A DNA stretch of 64,000 nt from positions 44,971 to 108,970 of the forward strand of contig FWWN02000409.1 of the NCBI GenBank assembly GCA_900175165.2, in the 5' to 3' direction. Source of the DNA: Rhizomucor pusillus (lineage: Eukaryota; Mucoromycota; Mucoromycetes; Mucorales; Lichtheimiaceae). How positions within the stretch are numbered: position 1 is the stretch's first letter; each line of letters begins with the position of its first letter. Shown here piece by piece: positions 13,081 to 24,440 of this stretch. A program made the position numbers and the translations under genes. Under the pieces are notes generated by a model, which was not told the DNA's origin, made no database searches, and saw only the letters and a program-made list of their open reading frames with translations.

Positions 13081-15462
13081 TTATGATCGCTTTTTAAGTA
13101 AGCAGTAGTCGCCCCATGCAAGGCCTCTGGAGCCTGGGACGAAGAAGGCTCGTGATAGCTGATTAGAATTCTCTGCATCTAAAAACGGTTCGCATGCAAC
13201 AATTTCCCAATTCTTTGTATCCTTAATATATCCCGGTTCATGCGGCGATTGCGGCCGGAGCGGATAGTCGGCATCTACAAGGTAATCACACTTGTCGATA
13301 TCAACCTGTAAACTCCCAGCTTTAGTCTCGTATGTACGTTACGTTTTGCTCCGAAAGCAACTTACGTAACCAAGAGGATCCGCCTTGTTGTAGCTATTGA
13401 AACCGATCTGGGCGTTGCGAGCACCTTCAAACTTCAATTGACGAGTGCGATATGCGTATTCCTGTCCTTTCTCTTCGTATTTCTTTGTTACAATATCTTC
13501 CGGAGTAAAAGGTTTTGGCAGCATGCCCTTGAAATCGCTTTCAATGAATTGCAAGCGAGCATCTCCAGGAAGGAAGTAGCTACCAGGGTACCGGAACCAC
13601 TCCTTGCCAACGCAAACGTTGATTTCCGGCAGGGATGCGTCGTAAGGGTAGTTTTCTTGCAGATAGTTCAGATTGACGATCTGGTCTGGAGCACGCTCCT
13701 GCCATAGTCTGCCGTAGATGGTGATAGGGGCACGGTATCGTGTTGTCACAGCAACGATGCGCGATACAGAAATAAGTCCAAAGACGGCAAGTATCGCAAA
13801 GGAGATGTAACGAATAATGCTCGCTCGCACGATGACCTGCCGAAAATTGACCCAATCAGCAAATAGTTTATATTCCTCGATGTGATCTATACTTACGCTG
13901 GCGCCTAGCGACCTGGCAACGCGGCTAGTCCATCCTCGAATCAAAAAGATAGAAATTGCAGCATTGAGTGCGATGAATGGGTAAGCAACATACAAGAAGC
14001 GCTCTTCTTTGTGAGGCTGCAAGGTAAATATGCCAAACCAGATGTAAAATGGAATCAGCTTTAAGCCAAGAAGAATGTAAGGCCAGGCTGCGTCCCATTT
14101 GCTCGATCCAGGCACGCGTTCCCGATCAACGTACGAGGCGACGAGCTACATGCAGAAAATTTTGCATTTATACACATGGAAATACGTTTGGCTGTGTCCA
14201 GGATAGCACATACCACAAGCGGAGCTGAGCCCAGCGCGAACAAAAATAGAATGTTAAAGTTTAAGAATCCGTTCACAATGTAATAGTACCAAGGCTCAGT
14301 GCCAAAGATATCCGGTCCTTGTCCTTCACCTCCAAACACATTGTACAGTACAATGTTGAGTGGCACAAACAAGGGGCGGCGATAGAAGAACCAATCGATC
14401 AACACGATGGGTATCTAGCCATTCAGGGTCAGTTTTTGCAGTTCCTCATTTCCTAATTTCTCTCCTTCTCTTACCGAGATAACAGCACCAGAAAATGCAA
14501 CAGCCTTGGCAAGTCGCATGAGACGCTGTACGCGCCAGTTGGCTGGTCGTACAAACTGCACGGCATGACCTTGTGCACTCATAACAGTTTCCCTTCCATA
14601 CACCAACAGTTCCTCAATAAGAAAAGGAATGCCAATCGCACCGCTGAAAGGCCATCCGAGCAGCGATCCGAGTCCAAGCCAGAAAACAGCATAATTAGTA
14701 CGCTTGTCGTTCATGTGAGTCGGAGGACGAAGGATGTATGAGTAAGCCATGAATGTACACCACATGGCAAAAGTCGACGGTAAGAACGCTGTTTGATATT
14801 TATCCATGTTAGAATAAATTCATAACCAGTAATGCAATCGAGATCACTTGCCTGTAGCCGCGTTGAACATGCCAGCGCTGAAAAATAAGGCAACGAAAAC
14901 ATAGCGTCCAACATGAGGATTGATTTCCTCTGTTATTGTTCGATAGAAGCGAGCTTCAACGAATGATGAGATAGCAGCAAATGCAATGCGAAGCAAGTAG
15001 AAAACTTGGAGCTAGAAGATGGGATGCACGTGCATTAGTCGCCAGCATCTCTACCTTTCTAATCATCGTATCTACCTTGTTGGTCGCCATGATGCTTGAA
15101 AACCACGCAGCAATGGTGTGTACAAGAATGTATGCCCAACTTCGAATACCAAACTCTGGAGAATATTCCCAAGTTTGCAATCCATATCCATGTTGTAGGT
15201 AATGCATAGGTTCCCAGTAATTAAATACTTCGTCGCAATCCTGAATAACACCATACAAGGCCGAGATACAGCGAACCATGAAAAATATGCGGAACGCCGA
15301 CGAAAGGCTAAAGGTGAAGGTGCCCGCTTCTGTTAACAGATCGCGGGTGGCTCTACAAAGTTTGAGGCAAAAAGTTCCAGCGAAAACAAATGCATATAGA
15401 TCTCGGGACGGATGCTTAATTACTTTGCCGATGAAGAAGGCACGCTCTGGTTCGCCTCGCAT
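13081..15462 (-). CDS. ALG9: Alpha-1,2-mannosyltransferase ALG9 (GT22), N-glycan lipid-linked oligosaccharide assembly
   Basis: ER membrane enzyme that adds alpha-1,2-mannose residues to the lumenal dolichol-linked oligosaccharide. The GT22 signature DCDEVFNYWEPMHYL occurs near 15190-15240, followed by the LQTWEYSPEFGIRS motif. HKEERFLYVAYPFI lies near 14000 and the ALG9-type lumenal tail (CVGKEWFRYPGSYFLPG) near 13570-13610. The last exon (about 13280 to 13081) ends in a short basic tail. Several hydrophobic helices span the protein. I chose ATG at 15462. The open frame runs upstream to 15582 only through a GTG, so an earlier spliced start is possible. One intron (14789-14851) must be GC-AG to keep the GMFNAATAFLPSTF frame. 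The gene is divergent from the HRI kinase. Confidence 0.92.
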
Positions 15463-16526
15463 TTCTTGCTGGCTTTCTTGCTTGACCGCGAGCGTAGCTC
15501 TTGGGTGGCCGGCATACTTGAAGACGTAAAGTAGACGCGCGATCAAAAGGAAAAAGATATCCCGTTTGTCCCGGTCAACCACGTTTTTTCAAAGCGGAGC
15601 AAGAACGGCATGCCCCCAGCTTGAATGCCGATCCCGTCAATTTTTGCGCGAGTGCTCCCCTCTGCTGGTGCCACCAACTGCTTCTGACGCCAACACCTGG
15701 AAATTTCCCTCTTGCATGGCAGCGTTCGGCACGTCACGGCAAATTCAAAGAAATGCTTGTTAAAGATATTCAATCTTTTAAGCAATGTCTATCACTATGT
15801 ATCCATTAAACTAAAGTCTAGTAGACAATAATTAACGTATTCATTTGAAATGAGAGACCTGATACTTGTATAAAATGCCTTCCCCACGATACAATAAGCT
15901 TATTCTTATTTGGTTGCTAACAAGGGCAGATTTGTAGTTTGGATAGTTCTGAATGAGGCGGCCGGCGCAATAGCAGACGAAGTTCACAAACTCTATATAC
16001 CACGTGCATTTAGGGCCGATTAGAATGTATGCGTCTATGCTAATTAGGTAGTAGATAAGGCAACCTCCAGAAACCGGTGTTAGGTTATATTCCTCTCTCA
16101 GGGATTACAACCACTTTGCCGCAACGCGATCGATGCTTAGATGGCATAAGATGCTGTTATTCTTATGAAATAAAGCTAGCTAGGCACAAAGCGCTGGGAT
16201 GCCACTATGCCGCGCTGAATCTGAATTGCCACGTGTCGTTTTATACTTTGTGGAGATGCTTCGTCTCCATCTTGCATTGCTACTCTGATGCCTTGACGGT
16301 GCTGACTCTTCACAAGTCATGTACCTTGGAAAATTGGAAAAGATCCATCTGATTCGTTTTGTGTTTGCTCAATGTTGACGTCTGTAGCTTTTTTCGATTC
16401 AAGCACAGATTGCCTGAATCAGAAATTCGAATTTCGCAGCGAGTTCTCCTGACACTGCTCCACCGTTCCCTGCCTATTTCTTTCTCTCCCTCTCTCTCTT
16501 TCTCACTTTATCCTCTCTTGCTCCCC
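15463..16526. other. Divergent intergenic region ALG9 / HRI kinase
   Basis: About 1.06 kb between two divergent starts, so it should carry both promoters. A long CT-rich tract (about 16470-16526, runs of TCTCTCTC) sits directly before the kinase ATG. No convincing ORF or RNA gene was seen. Part of 15463-15582 may belong to the ALG9 leader or an additional N-terminal exon. Confidence 0.4.
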
Positions 16527-18948
16527 ATGACCTCCATTTACTTTGAGGACACTGAGAGCACAGGGGATCCCTCCGCAAACAAGTTCTGGTGTCGTCCTTC
16601 CGATAGCAGATCGTCTTCGTTCGACGACAACAATGTATTCATTGCGTTTGAAAGCGAAGGTACGACGTCGTCGTAACTCACTGAGGAATGTCGAAATTCT
16701 TAAACTTGTGCTAGTTGGTTCCATGTCCCAAAAGAGGGGATATGACGGAGGTCTGCTGCTAGGACAGCAGCAGTCAACTTCTGCGTCCAAACGAAGGCAG
16801 ACGAAAATGCTTCTAGTTGCTCTCATTGAAACATTTTGTCGATTGTACGGCGACTCGCCACCAGACGCCAACCACAAGATATTCTTTTTGATCTGTCAGG
16901 CATTGCGCTCACTTGGAATTATCGACTCCGAGTTTGTCGACGAAATGGCAAGCGTGCGTTCAACGTTTCAGAGTGCATTTCAGCGTTTATTCTACACAGC
17001 AGTCCAGACAGTACGCGATCAAAACCTATTCCTCAGCCAAAAGAGACTGATCACATCGGCTGTGGGACTAGATGAAACAGCACCTCCATCTTCATCAACT
17101 TCGGTCGTGCCATCCGAATCAACAATGTCATCGTCACAAATATCATCCGAGCAGCTATTGTTCAATTTGTCGGTGCAAAACTCACGATATATGAACGATT
17201 TTATTGAAGTACACATGCTCGGCAAAGGAGGATTCGCCAGCGTCTGGAGAGCACGCAATAAATTGGACGGTATCGACTATGCTGTTAAGAAAGTACGATT
17301 GGGGCGAGATCTCGATACTGGAAAGCAAATGCCGTATGAAAAGATATTCCGAGAAATCAAGCATCTTGCAAGACTAGAGCATCACAATGTCGTCCGCTAC
17401 TATTCTTCATGGTTGGAATATGCCACCGCAGCACAGAGTCATGGTGACTCAAAGTATACTGTTGATGAAACTACAGATCTACCCACGGTCATCGATGACG
17501 GCGACGAGTCTCTGGAACATTCGTCAAGCTTTCGATCTCAGGAGGGTGAATGGGTCCTCTATATCCAGATGCAGCTATGTCCAGGTACGTAACTCAAAAC
17601 TTTATGTATATTATTATATGCGTAGTAACCGATCGATCTCAAGCAACTCTGTACGACTATATCAAGTATCGTAACCAACGATGTCGAGACGGCCACAATG
17701 CTGTAGATCCAAAACGCAATATAGAAATATTTACCCAGATACTGGAAGGAGCTGCCTATATCCATCAACAAGGACTGATTCACCGCGATCTAAAGCCGAC
17801 AAATATCTTCCTCAGTATGCCGACCAGCGAACACCAGCGTCGATCGAGTGCAGGCTCAGTTGCCCGACGACGCAGCAGATCAAGCAGCGTTTCTGTATCG
17901 TCTTTTGCATCATTTAAATGCAAACGAGGCCATCATGATATGTCGTTAGAATCGGTCACGAGTTCGAATGGCATTTGCGATTGTATGTGGGAAGAGCCCT
18001 GGATACCGAAAATCGGGGATTTTGGTCTCGCTGCAGCTCTAGCTATGGAGAATGATCCAAGTAATCTCCTGCTACATACTTCGTTACCGACATTGCCTGC
18101 ACCTTCAACACAGTCCTCTGACGAAAGCGGTGTAAGCTTTTTGACTGCTACCAGTCCACGATCGTCTCCCCCATCTTCGAGAAGAAGCGATCGTCCTTCC
18201 TACCAGCGAACAAGGACAAGCGGTGTAGGCACCCGGACAGTAAGTATCAGCGACAAATTATTATGTACACTGTTTCCAAACGATTGTTAACAAATCGTTA
18301 CGTTGCAGTATGCATCGCCTGAGCAAATGGCTAGAACACCCAATGCATACGATGAAAAGTCTGATATATATTCACTGGGTATTATATTCTTTGAACTCTA
18401 CAAGCCATTTTCTACCGGCATGGAGCGTGCAGAGGAGCTCGAGGCATTAAAACAAGGGGTGTTCCCTGACGGCTTTGTTGAGCAATACCCCAAGGAGGTG
18501 GGATGATCATTTACATGTGTATTTGCGCACTGATTAGTAACCTGGTGACCAACAATCTAGTCTGCGCTTATACTGTGGATGATGGACAGAAATCCTGAGC
18601 ATCGGCCGAGTGCTGCCGAGCTTCTGGAATTTGAGCTTTTTGCAGAAACCAAGGTATGATCAAAGCATGCATATTGAGTGTATTCTCCTAATTCCGGTAT
18701 TAACATTCATGCCATCATAGGATGATACGTTTGCATCATTGCAGTCTGAGCTGCAAGCAAAGTCACTTGCTCTTGATAACAAGACGCTGGAAGTTGCTGC
18801 ATTGCGGCAGCGCATGGAACAGCTGGAGCGCGAAAAGCAGCGAGAACTGGAAGCTATGCAGCGACGCTTGCAAGAAATGCAGCGGCAGCTCGAACAAGCT
18901 CACATTTCTCAATCGTCGTCGTCTTGTGCGACTGGCAATTTGTCGTAA
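16527..18948 (+). CDS. HRI-type eIF2alpha kinase (EIF2AK1 family), 702 aa
   Basis: Stress kinase predicted to phosphorylate eIF2alpha and so control translation initiation. Inferred exons: 16527-16659, 16715-17584, 17644-18239, 18309-18497, 18561-18653 and 18721-18948, which sum to 703 codons including the stop. The N-terminal helical region (MLLVALIETFCRLYGD, then IFFLICQALRSLGI) resembles the HRI N-terminal domain, not GCN2 RWD or PERK lumenal domains. The kinase glycine loop is LGKGGFASVW, the ATP lysine is in YAVKKV, and a Ser/acidic insert follows the YYSSWLEY block. The catalytic loop is HRDLKPTN, with DFG in KIGDFGLAA. A large Ser/Arg-rich kinase insert surrounds the activation region, and the P+1 loop is GTRTYASPEQM. 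The C-terminus is a strong coiled coil (about 18750-18905). S. pombe Hri1/Hri2 are the natural comparison. Confidence 0.88.
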
Positions 18949-19106
18949 ACGTTCCATATCCACATATTATCTCCTCATATCAACAACCCATCTCCATTGT
19001 AAATATATGTTTTTCTGGTTTATATAAAGACTTTTGCATTCTTTGATTTGATACGTAAGTATTCGTTTTGTGTTGGATGATGAGAAAATCTGGAATGAAA
19101 ACAATT

Positions 19107-21250
19107 TTATTGGGATGGTACTTGTTCTTCACGCATGAGGGGTACACGGAGGTAGAAATTGACTAGCAAGGCAGTGACAAGGCAAATGCAGAGAACGGTA
19201 GGGCCGTACAAATCATCGTATCGTAAAATATAGCGGCCTGTCCGCATTTGCCAAGCTCGAAGTTGGTATCTAAACAATGCATAGCTGGAAAAGGAGGCTT
19301 TTTAGTATCTGGCGTCGCTGACAAATATCTCGAAACTTACAAGCACAAAACAGACGACATAATGATGAAAACGGCGCCTATTATCCGAGAGATATGGTCG
19401 CCAGTGTTGAGCAGGTTGAGAGCAACGGTGAGTAACAGAGCACAGAACTGGAGCCAGGATATAAAAGTACGTTCGTTTGCAAAGAATGTTTTGGGCTCGG
19501 TCTTCTTCAACGGTACCATGCGCTGTGCCGGCCGTCTAGTAGCTTGCTCTTCATCCTGTTGCTTTTGCTTATTTCGAAACAATAGATGGCGTTTTGAAAT
19601 GTCAAGCATATTTGCAGGATAAAACCGACTGAGCAAATCCCCGTTGCCGCTTGCAAATGACTTTTCTTTCTTTGCAGGTTTTTTCTCTTCGCTGCTGTCG
19701 AGTGTGATCGATACGTGCTGCTCTGATGGAGGAGGAGGCAAAAGCGAGCGGCGGTGGTGTCCATTGACGAGTGGCTGGAAGCTGAGAGACCGTGATAATC
19801 CGACACCCAGAGATGGGGACCGGCGGATGTCCTTGTCGAGTTCCTCGAGCCACCATGGCATCACCGGCACTCGGTCTGCATAAAGCTGTGATGCACCATG
19901 CAGATATTTTGAGAATCGAGGCACTTCATATACAAGATGACTGTTGAGTAGTTGATGCAGCCATTCAGGCACTTGTTGGCCTAGATGGCTCTGGATCTTG
20001 GTTTCTAAGACTGCGTATGGAAATCGATGGATATCACGCTCGTCGACGTTCCTGAACGGATAATCGATTCCTACATCCGTGCGACGCCAGCTAGGTCCCG
20101 CCCTCTGCTTGCCATCCAATGAATCCTCGCGCAGAAAAGTCATATTACAGTCAAGCGAGATACGCAGCCGTTGGTCACCCGGAATTTGGAACGCTGTGCG
20201 GTTGTAAAACACACGACACATGGGCGCCAAGTTTCTGTTCTGGATAGAGTGCTGCACTCCGCGTGCGACAAATTGTTGCTGGTCGATGGTCGACTCATCG
20301 GCTTTGCGGTCCCGGAGGTCGCGTCCAAGGTCCTCTGGAGTGTATCGACCTTTGCAAAAATCGTTAACTGAATGCTCCTTAAGCCTGAACCGATCTTTAA
20401 CCGAGTGCCCGTTCAGCCAGGGTGCATGGTGTGTCTTGCGCTCGACGTATACATTCTTATTGTCAGTCCCGTACCATCTGAAACGGATGGCTTCTGCTCC
20501 TTCGCTACGCTCAAGTCGTTCGCTGTATAGATCAAACGATGGATTATCAAAGTAGACCGACGAAATGGCAGCATCTTCTGCCTGGTACTGTTTAGCTTTG
20601 TTGTACACATGCACTGGTAAATGGAAAAGGATTATGGATTTGACTTCGGTAATATTATCCGGATGCACCCAGTATTTCGCTGTTGCTCGCTCGAATGCCG
20701 TCTGCTCGTTGATCTCTTCTTCATTCTCGGTGCTGATCTTAGTGCGGGGTCGTCCCTGCAGCCGGCAAATATCATTTGCATCCGAGATGCATACAACGAG
20801 CTCGTCAAGTTTCTGCTGGAGCTTGTAAAGCGGCCATTTCGATAGCATTTGGACGTAGGCCGTCTTCAGGTCTCGGTGCGTGTAGCGATCATGCTTCTTG
20901 ACCAATTTTTCGAAACCTTGGACGTTCAAGTGGTAGAATCGGGATACATCATTGACACAAAACAGAATATCGGTCAAGATATCGGCTGCTGCTTCGAAAG
21001 ACAATGTATTTTTGATGGTTTCTTGACATTGTTCCAAGCGCTGTCGTTGCTCGGTGATCTTGTCGTCTACAAACTTGTAAACTTTCTCCAATTCTCGTTC
21101 GAATATCGCTGTAAATTCCTTCTCATCTCGATCACGCCAGCCATGATCCAATTGTTGATGCTTAAGTTGCAACTTGAGATCTGCATACTGGAGATAGGCG
21201 TGCCGCCACGGTTCGTGGATCTTGGCATCTAGCTCTGCGCCAAATTTCAT
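19107..21250 (-). CDS. Vacuolar transporter chaperone (VTC) subunit: SPX - polyphosphate polymerase domain - DUF202, 695 aa
   Basis: Subunit of the VTC complex that makes inorganic polyphosphate from ATP and moves it into the vacuole. Exons are 21250-19341 and 19284-19107, joined by a 56-nt intron (696 codons with the stop). The true start is MKFGAELD at 21250; a TTG three codons earlier extends the frame but is not a start. Residues 1 to about 160 are the SPX domain, which senses inositol pyrophosphates. The central triphosphate-tunnel domain has RFRWYG and YVERKTHH blocks, FRLKE and YAVLETK, so the basic tunnel residues look intact. Three hydrophobic helices at the C-terminus form the VTC1-like membrane domain. 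I cannot separate Vtc2/3 from Vtc4 by eye: the EPWRHAY start is Vtc2/3-like, while the tunnel residues are compatible with catalysis. Confidence 0.92.
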
Positions 21251-21794
21251 CGCCTGCAAGGGAGTATTAAAAATTATATAAAATAGAGAAGGGGGAATTA
21301 ATGATTAGATCGATGCTGAAAATGGAGAAGAGGAAAAAAACTTTGGCGCTCCATTTGGCCCTTTTCATACCTGCCTGCCCTTGGACAACGAGCGGTAACA
21401 GAAAAGAAGAAAAGGAATCGGAAGGAAAAGCGGCCGCTCTATGAAAAGTCATGTGTTTCTCTTATTTTCAATTCAACTAGATGTATGAGACAAGCAAAGA
21501 AGTATTGTTTTCTAATCAGTACCGTCCGATCGACTTTAAAGAAGTTTCTACATGACGAACGATGAGTTCAGTACATGGACACGTTTGGGAAAAAATAGAA
21601 TGACAGAAAAAGACATGTGTATTTTTTATATATGTGAGTTTGAAAAGCCTTTTCTACGAAATCCTCTAGGATATTCTTGTAAAAAGAAGCATATGACAGG
21701 AAATAAAGAAATTTGTGAAAAAACAATAGCTCGTATAATTACAAGAAGTGCGTATGTATATATTGTGTATGGGATTGTGTGTGTATGTTCGATT
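21251..21794. other. Intergenic: VTC promoter and 3' flank of the disordered-protein gene
   Basis: A 544-bp AT-rich spacer. The complement of 21285-21450 is pyrimidine-rich and probably belongs to the VTC core promoter or leader. No gene or RNA was recognised. Confidence 0.4.
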
Positions 21795-24440
21795 TCATTG
21801 GCGTCCGTGGGCAAAATTTTCCGAGTCCTGTATAGACCGCATCATCTCATCGAGCTGCTCCTCGACTGATATCTTCTTGCTTTCTCGCTGGTCGTTTTCG
21901 GCTGCATCTGCAATCATTTGTAATAAACTAGGTAATGTTTGTTGTGGTGCATAGTAAACGTCCGTGGTGGACAAGTCCTTGCGAGAAGTGATAGTCGAGA
22001 TGTGCCGGGCTCTTCGAGGATCCATGGATAATGATGACGAATTCTGTTGCTGCTGCTGCTGTTGCTTTTTTTGTTGCTGGATCTGGCTATCGATCTGACG
22101 TCTTGGGGATCTTCGGGGGATCGGAGGAGGCGACGGTAATGGCTCGATATCTTCTTCCTCTACATACTGGAATGCCGATGTCTTTTTGTCCTGTATGTAG
22201 AAACTCTTGCGATTGCCTTCCTTCTTCACTATACCCCACTCTATAGTACCGTCTTCCATTTCTCGGACCTCGAGACCCTCCAGATCTGGGATCGAAGATC
22301 TGTAATAATCATACAGACTATCGTCGTCATAGTAGTGGTCGGCAGATGGCGTGGATGATGATGAGGATACCTGTACTTCATCCGGCTTTTTGGATGCAGC
22401 ATTCTTTTCTTTCTCCTTACTTTGCAGATCCCGGATCCTTTGCAGCGATTCTGCCGGCAACGGCGGTGCTGCCTCAAATTTGCCTTGCTGCTGCTGCGAT
22501 ATAGTTTTCATAAAGTTGATTGAATCCGGTGGAACGTAGATGATAGTTCGGCGCACAACTCGGGATTTCGTGCGCTGTTTTCTAGATGCTGCACCTGTTT
22601 CCTCTTGCTCGTCTTGCATATTTACTGTTTTTGTTCGCCGAGGTTTTGTCGCTCTGGCCAGCAGATGCGAAATTAAATTTCCACCGGCAGTGCTCGATTC
22701 CATGTTTTCGTCCTTTTCTGTTCCTTTGTTGCTGTTGTTGTTGCTTTTAGCACCATTTTCCAATTTTGTCTGATCTTGGTCTTGACACTGATGCTGCTCG
22801 CTTTTCTGTTGCTGCTTGCTGGCATGCTTCATGACAGCCATGGCTGCGGGAGATAATTTGTTGCCGCCTCCTTCTTCTTGATCACGCTTCTGTTGTCGCT
22901 GCTGTTGTTGCTGACTGTGCCTGTAATGTCCAGCATTGCTCAGGTTGCGCACGAGTCCGCGAAGTGACGTTTGTGATCTGCTAGCTTGTCTAAGACTGCC
23001 AAATAAACCGATTCCTCGGCTTCGACTCGAAGTCGGCTTGGGCGACCGCTGCTCGTTTCGAGGTGTCGATGTTGATGGAGAGACGTCGTTTTCTGCGATG
23101 GTTTCCATTGGCATCCCTGTCGATCGTTTCATATGCTGCTGGACCTCTTCCTCGTTGACATCTTCCACGAGTGTCTTCTCTTGCGCTATCAGCCGGATAT
23201 CATCCATGGACATCGATTTACGTACTTGCTTTCTTCTTTCTGTCTCTTGGGTTGAGGTCCGGGAGGAGCTGGCAGATGGCCGACTGAAAGGCGGCCAATG
23301 CGGTGCGTTAGGTGCCTTTGCGGATGAAACGCTAACTGAATTTGTAGCGTTCTTCCTGGTTCCTGGATGCAGGTCCGTCGAATTGGAACGAGTTAACTTT
23401 TGCAGCAAAAGGGATGGCTTCTTATCTAGTGGCCGTGGAGGGACGCTACTTGATTGCGAAGTGGCTGGCAACGGCGATGAAGGTAATGCTGGAGGCGTTT
23501 CTGTAGCAGTTGGTTTCGGCATCATCGTTGTCATTTTGTCCTTTTCTGCATTGACATCAACGTCAGCTGCTCCTTTCTTGTTGTTATTTTCGGCCATCAT
23601 CGTTTTTCGCTTTTCGACAAGTCGCATCAGTTCACGCTCGTCATCTTCCGTCAGCTCAATGTTATTCTGACGCAATTGCATGACAGACAGCCGATTTTCG
23701 TGCAAATGGCGCGCAAATGCAGCTAAATCGAGTTTGCTCACGTGCTTGCCCTTTTTATGGCTTTTGTCGTTCGACGGCGAATTTTCGCTCTGCTCTTCTT
23801 CAGGGGCAGACATTCCCGCTGCAAAATCCTTGAAAAAGGCATCGCTGAAACTTTGCTTACGCTCCTTGCTGTTATTATCATTGTCATCGCCAGTAGGTGG
23901 AGGAGTTCTGCTCCGGGGGATGATAGGCGGCGGTACCGGCTCTTCTTCTGACTCGTCAGCTTTTTCTTGCTGCAATAGATACAGTTATAAGTTGAATATT
24001 CGGAAGGTCAATCAAAGGTGGTACGTTACCTTTGTACTTTCGGGCAGTTGCCAAGGCAATTCTTCTGGTGCCTGGTGACTACCGCTACTGTCGCTGCTTC
24101 GCAAGTGCGCTGACGACGACGACGCAGGTGAAAGCGGCGGTGGCTGAACAGGTGGAGGAGAGGGTGCTCTTGCTGTGTCCTCTGCTGCTGTGTCCGGTAG
24201 CGATGGCAGCGGCAATGCCGAGTACCGATCAGCGTCCGCGATCTCGGGCGGTTGCAGCGGAGGCTGCTGATGCTGTTGCTGCTGCTTTTCTTCGAGCCGC
24301 GTGAATATCAGTGAAGCACGGAAGTCGCGAGCCGTTGCAGGTATCTCGTCCAGCGGTTGATACCCAGCGGCCTCGTCTTTTGGTGGCGGCTGAGGCGGTT
24401 CTTCTCGCTGCTCTTTCTTCTTCCGTTTGTACTTGAACAT
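21795..24440 (-). CDS. Large intrinsically disordered protein with a short conserved-looking block, 1,135 aa, function unknown
   Basis: Exons 24440-24030 and 23969-21795 are joined in phase 0 by a 60-nt intron, giving 1,136 codons with the stop. I do not recognise the family. Most of the protein is low-complexity: Pro-rich and Gln-rich N-terminus, Ser/Thr/Arg-rich middle, and Q tracts encoded by CAG/CAA runs (about 22035-22075 and 22880-22915). Two segments look ordered. One is a helical stretch with LAAFARHLHENRLSVMQLRQ (about 23680-23740). The other is a compact block, SIPDLEGLEVREMEDGTIEW then GIVKKEGNRKSFY (about 22200-22300). PxxP motifs (PPPIPRR, PPRPLDKK) suggest SH3 partners, so a cortical or cytoskeletal scaffold is a reasonable guess only. 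Reading-frame integrity over 2.2 kb supports a real gene. Confidence 0.78.

Noticed and set aside
15463..15582. Extension of ALG9 to the start of the open frame
   Set aside because: The frame opens at a GTG, not ATG; without an upstream exon that joins cleanly I kept the first in-frame ATG.
22936..23670. 244-codon open frame antisense to the disordered-protein gene
   Set aside because: It mirrors Ser/Arg/Gln-rich low-complexity coding sequence; the opposite strand gives one continuous 725-codon exon with good splice support.
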